A stretch of DNA of 64,000 nucleotides from Ignavibacteriales bacterium. GTDB lineage: Bacteria; Bacteroidota; Ignavibacteria; Ignavibacteriales; SURF-24. Position numbers and translations under genes: made by a program. Shown here in pieces: positions 56,373 through 64,000 of this stretch. The stretch lies in assembly GCA_026390815.1 (NCBI GenBank), contig JAPLFH010000047.1:1-64000 (forward strand), given 5' to 3'. The notes beneath the pieces are model-generated. The model was not told where the DNA came from and did not search any database. It saw only the letters and a program-made list of their open reading frames with translations. Every line of letters begins with the position of its first letter. The stretch's first letter is position 1.

Positions 56373-58838
56373 ATGTACGCAGAAATTGTTTTCCCTCTTC
56401 CATTTAGAAATACATTCACGTATTCCATTCCTGATGACCTGATTGATCTTGCAAAGGTTGGTGTTCGGGCAGTTGCGCCATTTGGCAAACGGATTCTAAC
56501 CGGATTTATAATCAATCTTTCTCCAACTACTGATGTTAAAGAAATTATTAAACCGATTCAGGATATTCTTGATACAACTGAAATCTTTACAAAGGATTCA
56601 CTTAAATTCTACGAATGGGTATCAGATTATTATCTGAGCTCATTGGGCGAAGCTTTAAGAAATGCGGTTCCGTATGGAATAGAAGTAGAGACAAAGAAAA
56701 AAATTGTTGGCGATAAAATTATTTGCCAGGAATTACTTCTGTTGGAAAAAAATCAAAAATCAATAAAAGCAAAAATACTTTCTGTACTTGCAGAAAGGGA
56801 AGTTGTTAATTTAGATTATCTGCAAAAAGTGATTAAGAAAAAAAATATTTATTCCGCTTTACGGGAATTAGAAAAGCAAGGAACACTTACAATCCTTAGT
56901 GAATTGGCTAAAGCTAAAGTTGGAATTAAGAAAGTTAAATATGTAAAACTTGCAAAAACTTTAGATGAAGTTTATGAATTCATCCCCGAAATCGAAGGGC
57001 GCTCACCTAAGCAAGTTGTCGTTCTTCTCGAATTGATTTCAAAAAAAAGTGAGGCGATTGCATTAAGTGAACTTCTGAAAAAAACTAAAGCTTCACAATC
57101 TTCTGTTGATAGCCTTGTTCAGAAAGAATTAGTTGAAGTTTTTGACAAAGAAATCGATAGGAAATTTGAAGAAACTTATTCGGAAGATTTTAAGAATTTC
57201 AATCTGACAACCCAGCAGCAAAAAATAATTGATGAAGTTACTGTTAATATAAATCCAAGTACGTTTGCCCCTTACTTACTACACGGCATAACCGGCAGTG
57301 GTAAAACCCAGGTTTATATCGAACTTGCAAAAAAAACTTTGGCATTAGGAAAAAATGTTTTGATCCTTGTTCCGGAAATATCTCTTACGCCACAAATTAC
57401 ATCCCGGCTTTATAACAGTTTTGGAAATCAAATCGCAGTTGTTCACAGCCGCATGTCTTATGGTGAAAGATATGACACCTGGAGAAAAATAATTTCTGGT
57501 GAATACAAAATTGTTGTTGGCGCTCGCTCAGCATTATTTGCCCCATTGGAAAATATTGGTCTTATTGTAGTGGATGAAGAGCACGACTCAAGTTACAAGC
57601 AATATGATCTTGTACCAAAATACCAGGCACGGGATGCTGCTGTTGTAAGGGCAAAAATTTCTAATTGCCCAATCGTTCTGGGTTCTGCTACACCGTCAGT
57701 AGAAAGTATGTACAACGTAAGAACTGGGAAATATAAAATTCTTGAGTTAAAGGAACGGGTAGATGATGCAAATCTGCCGGTAATAAAATTAGTTAATGTT
57801 CTTATCGAGAAGAAAAAGAAACGGATGGAGAATATTTTTTCCAAACTTTTGCTTGATGAAATTGCATTGCGATTGAAAAAGAAAGAAGGAGTAATCATTC
57901 TTCAAAACAGAAGGGGATTTGCAACCAATGTGTATTGCGAGGATTGCGGTGAGATTGAAACCTGCAAAGATTGTTCAGTTCCTATGGTTTTTCACATAAA
58001 CAAAAATACATTGCAATGCCACTATTGCGGCTTTATAAAACCAGTACCTAACGCTTGTACAAATTGCGGTTCGTTAAGTATAAGATATTTTGGAATTGGA
58101 ACTCAGCGCGTAGAAGATGAATTAGATTTCTATTTTCCAGATGCGCGGATAGAAAGAATCGATTCTGATTCAATTTCAAAAAAAGGAGAGCTTGGATTGA
58201 TACTGAACCGATTCCGCAAAGGTGAAATTGATATTCTTGTGGGAACGCAAATGGTTTCTAAGGGACTTGATTTTTCGAACGTAACTTTGGTTGGTGTAAT
58301 TTCTGCCGAAACAAGTTTATGGATGCCTGATTTTCGGGCAGATGAAAGAACTTTTCAACTGCTTACTCAAGTTGCAGGAAGATCCGGTAGAAGTAAAACA
58401 GCAGGTGAAGTCTTAATCCAAACGCAAAATGAAAAACATTTTGTTCTTCAAAAAGTTTTAGCTAATGATTATGAAGGATTCTATCAAAAAGAAATTTTGT
58501 TAAGAGAGCAAATGGGTTATCCACCATTTACAAGAATTTGCTTAATTGAATCTAAAGATGAAAATGAAGACAATGCAAAAGGTGCCATAAATGATTTCTA
58601 TAATCATCTCCTTCAATATAAAAAAGGATTACGAATAACCTCACCATTACCAGCAATAATTGCAAAGCTGAAGAAGAATTATCGCTTTCATATTTTGATT
58701 AAGAGTGATAGAAAAATAGATCCCGGTGGAGCTTATCTTCGGAATGCTGTTCTAAATTCTTTTATTCAGTATAAACAAAAATCCCGTTACAGAAATGTAA
58801 AGTTGTATTTTGATATTGATCCGCAAAGTATTGTTTGA
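56373..58838 (+). CDS. priA: Primosomal protein N' (replication restart helicase)
   Basis: An 821-residue superfamily 2 DNA helicase that reloads the replisome at stalled forks. The N-terminal 3'-DNA-end binding domain begins MYAEIVFPLPFRNTFTYSIP. Walker A is GITGSGKTQ near residue 306 and the DExH box is VDEEHD near 395. A zinc region with paired cysteines (CEDCGEIETCKDC, then CHYCG and CTNCGS, residues 525-570) interrupts the helicase lobes. LVGTQMVSKGLDF and QVAGRSGR are late helicase motifs. The length is slightly above E. coli PriA. A 7-bp repeat tract follows the stop. Confidence 0.96.
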   Translation: MYAEIVFPLPFRNTFTYSIPDDLIDLAKVGVRAVAPFGKRILTGFIINLSPTTDVKEIIKPIQDILDTTEIFTKDSLKFYEWVSDYYLSSLGEALRNAVPYGIEVETKKKIVGDKIICQELLLLEKNQKSIKAKILSVLAEREVVNLDYLQKVIKKKNIYSALRELEKQGTLTILSELAKAKVGIKKVKYVKLAKTLDEVYEFIPEIEGRSPKQVVVLLELISKKSEAIALSELLKKTKASQSSVDSLVQKELVEVFDKEIDRKFEETYSEDFKNFNLTTQQQKIIDEVTVNINPSTFAPYLLHGITGSGKTQVYIELAKKTLALGKNVLILVPEISLTPQITSRLYNSFGNQIAVVHSRMSYGERYDTWRKIISGEYKIVVGARSALFAPLENIGLIVVDEEHDSSYKQYDLVPKYQARDAAVVRAKISNCPIVLGSATPSVESMYNVRTGKYKILELKERVDDANLPVIKLVNVLIEKKKKRMENIFSKLLLDEIALRLKKKEGVIILQNRRGFATNVYCEDCGEIETCKDCSVPMVFHINKNTLQCHYCGFIKPVPNACTNCGSLSIRYFGIGTQRVEDELDFYFPDARIERIDSDSISKKGELGLILNRFRKGEIDILVGTQMVSKGLDFSNVTLVGVISAETSLWMPDFRADERTFQLLTQVAGRSGRSKTAGEVLIQTQNEKHFVLQKVLANDYEGFYQKEILLREQMGYPPFTRICLIESKDENEDNAKGAINDFYNHLLQYKKGLRITSPLPAIIAKLKKNYRFHILIKSDRKIDPGGAYLRNAVLNSFIQYKQKSRYRNVKLYFDIDPQSIV

Positions 58839-58851
58839 AAAACCAAATAAT

Positions 58852-58893
58852 AATTTCCAATTTCCAATTTCCAAATCCCAATTCCCAAATAAA
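58852..58893. repeat. Heptanucleotide tract downstream of priA
   Basis: Six units: AATTTCC three times, then AAATCCC, AATTCCC and AAATAAA. The complement is GGAAATT, the same word as in the tract at 18205, here in the opposite orientation relative to the preceding gene. Confidence 0.75.
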
Positions 58894-59207
58894 TTTTAAA
58901 CAAGTAATACTAATATCCAAGCAACCTCTTTAAGGAGTTTGATGTTTGAAAATTGTTATTTGTTTGTTATTTGGAATTTGGTGCTTAAAAACTTGATCTA
59001 AACTTATTTCAACAACATTCGATTATATATTTAAATTAGAAAGGCTACAAAATTGTACCAATAGCTTTCCTACTGAAAGTGTAAATTGAGCAGCCATTCA
59101 ATTAAATTTCAAAATATTATTTCTTCTAAAGGTTGTTTCGTTTAGTATAACGATTCTAAGAGGGGAAGAACTATATATTTTTAACTCCACAATCTGATTG
59201 AAATTAG

Positions 59208-59238
59208 TGCGACTCTCTAAAAGAGAGTCGCATTTTTT
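59208..59238 (+). terminator. Strong hairpin terminator between priA and the Yip1 gene
   Basis: TGCGACTCTCT (59208-59218) and AGAGAGTCGCA (59222-59232) form a perfect 11-bp stem with a 3-base loop followed by six T. It can end rightward transcripts and, six bases before the Yip1 stop, also the leftward one. Confidence 0.85.
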
Positions 59239-59243
59239 AATAT

Positions 59244-60071
59244 TTACATGTTTAGAAAACTTAAAAACGGTACTGCTTTAGCAATAAAGAAAGTAATCAA
59301 TCCCCAAACTATCCAAATTGAGTAAACAGTAATCAAACTCTTTTTTACATCTTGCGAATTAAACATCTTTGCAATACCAACACCAGTAACATATAATGCC
59401 CAAATTGTTAATGGATCAACTTTTCCTAAAAGAAATCCAGTGTATGTTGATTTGTCCATTCCCATTATTGAAGCAATGCTTAATCCAACAACTAATTTGT
59501 TCATAAGAAATGAAATTATAGTTGTGATAATAATTGTAATTATACTTATATAATAAGGTAAAGCGTTTGCTACCATTGCCGAAGCATATGCACCTTCTCC
59601 TTTTAAGACAGACTTACCAACCAGCAAATAGATAAGTGAAACAATAAAGAAAACAATGAACAAAATAACAATTGTAGAAACAGCTTGAATTGCCATCATC
59701 GCTGCACCCGTGCCACCTTCCATTCGATTCCTTACATTCTCCATTTGTTCATCAGCTTGTTCTTGGGTCATTTGCCCTTTAGCTACAGCATCATCAAAAC
59801 TTTTTTCAACTGTTTTAATCTGCTTATCCATAGCTTCTTGTTTGATGGCAGGATTGCTCATCATAAAAAAGTTGGCAAGGATTGCAATAACTACCATTAA
59901 CATTACTGGAATAAACCAGTCTTTAGTTCTCGGTGGGAATTTGGCAACCTTTTCAAAAGTTTTTGACGGCTCTGTAAAAATGCCAGTCATCTTATCTGTG
60001 TGGCTTAATTCCTGTTCTTCCTGCTCATCTGGTGCTGAAGTAGGAATCTCCGGATTGTAATTTTCGTCCAT
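59244..60071 (-). CDS. Yip1-family integral membrane protein
   Basis: 275 residues from the ATG at 60069-60071, which has GGAG upstream; a GTG four codons earlier overlaps that site. An acidic N-terminus (PEIPTSAPDEQEEQELSH) is followed by TGIFTEPSKTFEKVAKFPPRTKDWFIPV, the usual entry to this family. A charged helix at about 75-110 comes next, then four to five membrane segments. Bacterial Yip1-domain proteins have no firm function; roles in envelope or membrane organisation are proposed. It is divergent from the tryptophanase-like gene. Confidence 0.82.
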   Translation of the reverse strand: MDENYNPEIPTSAPDEQEEQELSHTDKMTGIFTEPSKTFEKVAKFPPRTKDWFIPVMLMVVIAILANFFMMSNPAIKQEAMDKQIKTVEKSFDDAVAKGQMTQEQADEQMENVRNRMEGGTGAAMMAIQAVSTIVILFIVFFIVSLIYLLVGKSVLKGEGAYASAMVANALPYYISIITIIITTIISFLMNKLVVGLSIASIMGMDKSTYTGFLLGKVDPLTIWALYVTGVGIAKMFNSQDVKKSLITVYSIWIVWGLITFFIAKAVPFLSFLNM

Positions 60072-60252
60072 TTTAATCTCCACTTATGTTATTAAAAAGA
60101 TTTTTTTTATGAAGATGAATTACTCGTGAAGCAAAATAAGAATTTATTTCATCTTTGGGAATTAAAATTAATAATATTTTTTTGTCAAATAGACCCAGCT
60201 TGCCAATCAAAATGTAAACGAGTAATTTTCTTGTAAACAATTTAGGAAAGAT

Positions 60253-61626
60253 ATGAAGACAATAATTGAGCCGTTCAAAATTAAATCGGTTGAACCAATT
60301 AGATTTACGACCAAAGCAGAACGAGAAGTAATTATAAAAGAAGCTGGCTATAATCCATTCCTTATTCACGCCGATGATGTTTTGATTGATTTGCTAACAG
60401 ACAGTGGCACTTCTGCTATGAGTGCGAAGCAGTGGAGCGGGATTATGGAGGGCGATGAAGCATATGCTGGTTCAAAAAGTTTTTACCGCTTTGAAGCAAT
60501 GGTAAAAAAAATTACAGGGATGAAATTTGTAATTCCAACACACCAGGGAAGAGCAGCTGAAAAAATATTGTTTTCTATTGTTGGAAAACCGGGTAAATAC
60601 TTTCCAAACAATACACACTTTGATACTACGAGAGCGAATATAGAATTCACCGGAGCAGAAGCAGATGATTTTATTGTTGAAGTTGGCAAACATCCGGAAA
60701 TACGGGCTGATTTTAAGGGAAACATGGATACTGTTGCACTTGAAAAATTTATTGTTGAAAAGGGAAGAGATAACATTCCTCTTTGTATGATTACAATTAC
60801 AAACAATTCCGGTGGCGGGCAGCCAGTCTCCATTCAAAATATAAAAGAAGTAAAAGATGTTTGTAATAAATATGGTATTCCGCTTTTTATAGATGCCTGC
60901 AGGTTTGCTGAGAATGCTTACTTTATAAAAAAGAGGGAAACTGGTTATAAGGATAAATCAATTTTAGAAATTGCCCAGGAAATTTTTTCTTATGCTGATG
61001 GCGTAACAATGAGCGCAAAGAAAGATGGATTGGCAAATATAGGCGGTTTCCTTGCAATGAATGATGATTCTCTTGCAATGAGCTGCAGAAATCTTTTAAT
61101 TGTAACCGAAGGCTTTCCAACATATGGTGGATTAGCGGGGAGAGATCTGGAAGCTATAGCTCAGGGTTTGGAGGAAGTGCTCGATGAGAACTATCTTCAA
61201 TACCGGGTTCGTAGTGTAGAATATCTTGGTGATAAATTAGTGAATGCTGGTGTGCCTATCATCGAACCACCGGGCGGACATGCAATTTATATTGATGCAA
61301 AAAGATTTTTACCTAATGTACCACCCGAAAAATTTCCCGGTCAGGCAATTGTTAGCGAGCTTTATATTGAAGGAGGAATTCGTTCAGTTGAAATTGGAAG
61401 CGTAATGTTTGGTAAGTATGATCAAAACGGAAAGTTAATTCCTCCAGCAATGGAATTGGTGCGGTTAGCAATTCCTCGCCGCGTTTATACTCAGAGTCAT
61501 ATTGATTATGTTTCGGAAGTTGTAATTGATGTTTACAAGAAAAGAGCAAGACTAAAAGGCTACAAAATTATTTATGAAGCTCCGATGCTCCGGCACTTTA
61601 CAGCAAAGTTTGAGATGGTAAAGTGA
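60253..61626 (+). CDS. tnaA: Tryptophanase-like beta-eliminating lyase
   Basis: 457 residues of the PLP family that holds tryptophanase and tyrosine phenol-lyase. The PLP lysine lies in TMSAKKDGLANIGG near residue 255. THQGRAAE near 95 and NNSGGGQPVS near 193 bind the cofactor. Much of the protein is closer in wording to tyrosine phenol-lyase (SGTSAMSAKQW, DEAYAGSKSFY, GGLAGRDLEA, YLGDKL). The residues that set specificity are those of tryptophanase: Val379 and Ile381 in SVEIGS (Met and Arg in the phenol-lyase) and His448 in LRHFTAKF (Phe in the phenol-lyase). Indole, pyruvate and ammonia are the expected products. AGGAAAG precedes the ATG. No TnaC-like leader peptide was seen. Confidence 0.9.
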   Translation: MKTIIEPFKIKSVEPIRFTTKAEREVIIKEAGYNPFLIHADDVLIDLLTDSGTSAMSAKQWSGIMEGDEAYAGSKSFYRFEAMVKKITGMKFVIPTHQGRAAEKILFSIVGKPGKYFPNNTHFDTTRANIEFTGAEADDFIVEVGKHPEIRADFKGNMDTVALEKFIVEKGRDNIPLCMITITNNSGGGQPVSIQNIKEVKDVCNKYGIPLFIDACRFAENAYFIKKRETGYKDKSILEIAQEIFSYADGVTMSAKKDGLANIGGFLAMNDDSLAMSCRNLLIVTEGFPTYGGLAGRDLEAIAQGLEEVLDENYLQYRVRSVEYLGDKLVNAGVPIIEPPGGHAIYIDAKRFLPNVPPEKFPGQAIVSELYIEGGIRSVEIGSVMFGKYDQNGKLIPPAMELVRLAIPRRVYTQSHIDYVSEVVIDVYKKRARLKGYKIIYEAPMLRHFTAKFEMVK

Positions 61627-61633
61627 GTAGATT

Positions 61634-61668
61634 AAAAGGTAAAAAGTTGAAAGTAAAAAGTCGGAAGA
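61634..61668. repeat. Short heptanucleotide tract downstream of the lyase gene
   Basis: Five 7-bp units: AAAAGGT, AAAAAGT, TGAAAGT, AAAAAGT and CGGAAGA, beginning eight bases after the stop codon of the tryptophanase-like gene. Confidence 0.6.
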
Positions 61669-61808
61669 AGAAAAAATTTAGTTAACACCATACCTTGCGT
61701 TTGATTAAAATCTTTTTAATTTTCTAAGCAGATTAGTAACCAAGATTGCAACAAGTTATAATTTCTTTGGTATAAATTATTGAATTACAAACAAAAAAGG
61801 AGTTCATT

Positions 61809-62390
61809 ATGGGCGCAAAGAAAATCTTAATGTTGGTTGGCGACTTTGTAGAGGACTACGAAGTTATGGTTCCTTTTCAAATGTTACTTATGGTTGGGCA
61901 CAAAGTAGATGCTGTTTGTCCGGATAAAAAAGCTGGTGACAAAGTTAGAACTGCAATTCACGATTTTGAAGGAGACCAGACATACAGTGAAAAACCGGGG
62001 CACAATTTTGTTTTAAACGCAACCTTTGAATCAGTTAAAGCAGAAGATTATGATGCATTGGTAATTCCTGGTGGACGCGCACCAGAGTATCTTCGATTGA
62101 ATACCAAAGTGTTAGATATAGTAAAGCATTTTGCAAACGCTAAAAAACCGATTGCGGCAATTTGTCATGGTCCTCAAATTCTTGCTGCAGCGGGAGTATT
62201 ATCTGGTAAAAGCTGCTCAGCTTATCCGGCAGTTGGACCAGAAGTTACTGAAGCTGGTGGGAAATTTCAAAACATTCCAGTTGATAAAGCATTTGTGGAT
62301 GGTAATCTTGTAACCGCACCAGCCTGGCCAGCGCATCCGGACTGGATTGCCAAATTCTTAGAAGTACTTGGAACAAAGATAGAGTTGTAA
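61809..62390 (+). CDS. DJ-1/PfpI family protein
   Basis: A 193-residue cytosolic protein. The nucleophile elbow [15 protein letters not shown] near residue 118 carries the reactive cysteine and adjacent histidine. The conserved glutamate is in [13 protein letters not shown] near residue 15, and [13 protein letters not shown] precedes the elbow. Members are proteases of the PfpI type, glyoxalases/deglycases or chaperones; which one applies here is not clear from sequence. A strong AAAGGAG precedes the ATG. It follows the lyase by 182 bases and ends in its own terminator. Confidence 0.92.
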   Translation: MGAKKILMLVGDFVEDYEVMVPFQMLLMVGHKVDAVCPDKKAGDKVRTAIHDFEGDQTYSEKPGHNFVLNATFESVKAEDYDALVIPGGRAPEYLRLNTKVLDIVKHFANAKKPIAAICHGPQILAAAGVLSGKSCSAYPAVGPEVTEAGGKFQNIPVDKAFVDGNLVTAPAWPAHPDWIAKFLEVLGTKIEL

Positions 62391-62393
62391 GAA

Positions 62394-62437
62394 AATAATT
62401 TCCTCCTCCTTATTGGAGGGGGAAATTATTAATTTTT
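62394..62437. terminator. Strong terminator between the DJ-1 gene and the glycosidase
   Basis: A 16-bp stem, AATAATTTCC and TCCTCC paired with GGAGGG and GGAAATTATT, with one G-T pair and a 5-base loop, followed by AATTTTT. It lies four bases after the DJ-1/PfpI stop and can serve both convergent genes. Confidence 0.88.
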
Positions 62438-62468
62438 ATTTATCCAAAGATGGATTCACATCAGATAT

Positions 62469-64000
62469 TCATTTTACTAATTGCATTTTTTTAGAGAATG
62501 ATAAATCACCTGCAATTAATTTGTACAGGTAAACTCCGGATGAATGCTTGGATGCATCCCATTCAATTTTATAAATTCCAGGTGAATGTTCTTTCTTAAT
62601 AAGAGATTCAACCTTCTTACCAAGAATATCATAAACGGCAAGCTCCACTTCAGCATATTGTGGAACGGAGTATTCAATTATTGTATTCGGGTTAAAAGGA
62701 TTTGGGTAATTCTGTTTCAGTCCGAATTTTTCAGGAAGCAAGTTGTCTTTATCACCTTTAACATCAGTTGAAATAAAATGAACTTTCAAATCATCAAAAA
62801 AGAGAGTTCCTTTATCTTTCTTAAGATCGCTGGTTTCTGCAAGATAGATGCGGAGAACCGAAATTGGGAAAGTTAAAGTTGCACTTGGGTTAGCCCAGCT
62901 TGGAATCGCCTTATCAAGTGGTACTTCCAAATATTCCCATCTATCAGTCCAATCAATTCCGGGCGTTGCAGAAGTTAAATCCAACAAGAATTTATTATTA
63001 TTCTTATCCTTTAGTTCACATCTAAGCCAATGACCTTTTCCATCACCATAAACATTAATACCAATTGCTTCCGGGGTTCCGGAGATTGGAATATCACAGC
63101 CCAGGTTTAAATTAGTTGTTCCGCCGGTTGCCAGGGAATATTCTAATTTACCGCTCATTGGAACAGAAACATATTTGCTGTTATCAAAACTAAATGAACA
63201 TTCGCTTAAATTTATTTTGGTCCCGGAAATTGTATAAGTTCTTGCGCCCGAAAAGTCATCTAGAATAAAATATTGTTCAACACCAATCTTTACATCTACA
63301 GTATCAGCAGCTTCCTCGTATTTCGCAATAATTTTTCCTTCGCCTGTTTTTTCTGCAGTAAAAATCCCGCTGTTTGTAATTGTTCCTATATCTCCAGTTA
63401 ATGTCCATTCATAATTTGCTTTTGAAATTTGCACACTGTTGCCATATGAATCGAACGCACTTGGGAGCATTTCCTGAACCTGTCCGATTTGAAGAACAAC
63501 CGGATCTGGCGTTAAAATAATTTTTGTTATAGATGAGATATGAACTAATACTGAATCTTTAATTGAATTAAGTTGGACAAAAACATAGCCATTAGCGGAG
63601 GAATCCGTTGTGGATAAATTTCCCGTAGCATCAATTGAACCAAGTTGATGATCGCAACTCCAGGTAATTGAACTACCTGATGTACTTAATGGATTATAAT
63701 ATTCATCGTATGCTGAAGCAGAAAATTTTATGTTTCCCCCTTTTATAACAAAAACTTTTTTTGGAGATATTACAACATGTGCAAGGGGACCGGTTGGTGC
63801 TGTGCTAACAATAAAAACTCCATTAGCAACCGTTCTTTCACCACCTCCATCTGATGGTTTATTTTTGAGTGCACCTCGAACCACCATTGTTGTAGAACCT
63901 CCGCCATCCAAATTTATTCCCTGGTAAACATTCCATTTATCTTTCATATATTTCCCAAGTTCATAGTAAGACATTCCAACTGACCAACCGGGCTGTCGTC
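62469..64000 (-). CDS. Phosphodiester glycosidase family protein with T9SS domain (5' end missing)
   Basis: At least 509 residues; the frame stays open to the window edge, so the start lies beyond it. The visible N-terminal part ends a phosphodiester glycosidase (NAGPA/DUF2233) domain: RQPGWSVGMSYYELGKYM, then GINLDGGGSTTMVV and ERTVANGVFI. Next come bacterial Ig-like domains (about 75-240; AHVVISPKKVFVIKGGNIKFSASAYD), a carbohydrate-binding-like beta domain (about 240-410; FILDDFSGARTYTISG) and a T9SS type A domain beginning QNYPNPFNPNTII. It is probably a secreted enzyme acting on sugar-phosphate polymers outside the cell. Confidence 0.88.
   Translation of the reverse strand, partial: RQPGWSVGMSYYELGKYMKDKWNVYQGINLDGGGSTTMVVRGALKNKPSDGGGERTVANGVFIVSTAPTGPLAHVVISPKKVFVIKGGNIKFSASAYDEYYNPLSTSGSSITWSCDHQLGSIDATGNLSTTDSSANGYVFVQLNSIKDSVLVHISSITKIILTPDPVVLQIGQVQEMLPSAFDSYGNSVQISKANYEWTLTGDIGTITNSGIFTAEKTGEGKIIAKYEEAADTVDVKIGVEQYFILDDFSGARTYTISGTKINLSECSFSFDNSKYVSVPMSGKLEYSLATGGTTNLNLGCDIPISGTPEAIGINVYGDGKGHWLRCELKDKNNNKFLLDLTSATPGIDWTDRWEYLEVPLDKAIPSWANPSATLTFPISVLRIYLAETSDLKKDKGTLFFDDLKVHFISTDVKGDKDNLLPEKFGLKQNYPNPFNPNTIIEYSVPQYAEVELAVYDILGKKVESLIKKEHSPGIYKIEWDASKHSSGVYLYKLIAGDLSFSKKMQLVK

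Larger units (their letters stand above)
58839..59243. other. Intergenic region between priA and the Yip1 gene
   Basis: 405 bases with no gene. It holds a 7-bp repeat tract (58852-58893). At 58961-58980 there is a stretch related to the complement of that tract (TTATTTGGAATTTGG), so RNA from here could fold into a long imperfect hairpin. A terminator stands at 59208-59238. The remaining sequence shows nothing recognisable. Confidence 0.5.

Noticed and set aside
58938-59002. 19-codon frame preceded by AAGGAG
   Set aside because: The frame is read through repeat-like sequence (TTATTTGGAATTTGG) and is too short and biased to support as a gene.
60084-60252. TnaC-like leader peptide before the tryptophanase-like gene
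   Set aside because: No short frame with the needed tryptophan and proline residues and no Rho-type leader was seen.
1-64000. tRNA and rRNA genes
   Set aside because: No stretch with the length, GC content and T-loop pattern of a tRNA, and no rRNA-like sequence, was recognised on either strand by eye. A covariance search could still find one.

Overview
The window reads as a piece of an AT-rich genome from the Bacteroidota/Chlorobi side of the bacterial tree, most likely an Ignavibacteria-type organism. Four proteins end in a type IX secretion (T9SS) sorting domain with the NFPNPFNPST motif common in that group. There are also a TonB receptor, DUF4249 lipoproteins, Kdo transferase and heptosyltransferase genes (a Gram-negative LPS envelope), and a cobalamin-dependent ribonucleotide reductase. 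This assignment is inferred from gene content; no rRNA or tRNA gene was recognised.

Layout. Bases 1-70 hold the start of a transposase-like gene. 291-11500: FAD oxidoreductase, acyl-CoA ligase, NrdJ, MalQ and a secreted amidohydrolase, with clear hairpin terminators. 11836-13647: a polysaccharide deacetylase broken by an in-frame TGA, then a ParE/Phd toxin-antitoxin pair. 13838-15242: the membrane beta subunit of a sodium-pumping decarboxylase and a 51-residue gamma-like subunit. 15488-21294: methyltransferase, secreted M1 peptidase, alpha-glucan debranching enzyme and D-Ala-D-Ala dipeptidase. 21385-24774: multi-PAS hybrid kinase.

25263-37031 is the most unusual block. A T9SS M28 peptidase is followed by three paralogous lipoproteins of 483-486 residues (PEGA domains plus a predicted seven-bladed Reg_prop propeller), interleaved with two DUF4249 lipoproteins and one TonB-dependent receptor. 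37045-41132 carries a single-domain receiver and a NarL-type response regulator/histidine kinase pair. 41343-58838 is mainly housekeeping: heptosyltransferase and Kdo transferase, FBPase, a heterodimeric ABC exporter, SerS, LeuS, LysA, LD-carboxypeptidase and PriA. 59244-64000 has a Yip1-family membrane protein, a tryptophanase-like lyase, a DJ-1/PfpI protein and the 3' part of a T9SS phosphodiester glycosidase.

The strongest signal that ordinary annotation misses is a set of degenerate tandem tracts with a strict 7-bp period. At least eight occur (near 14045, 18205, 21355, 34289, 47069, 50368, 58852 and 61634). Each lies just 3' of a gene and four include the stop codon in the first unit, but each has its own heptamer. 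One tract has become the in-frame N-terminus of a lipoprotein gene. Other points of note are the nonsense codon in the deacetylase, a palindromic insertion coding for PTGRQAG inside a T9SS domain, and a tyrosine phenol-lyase-like enzyme with tryptophanase substrate residues.
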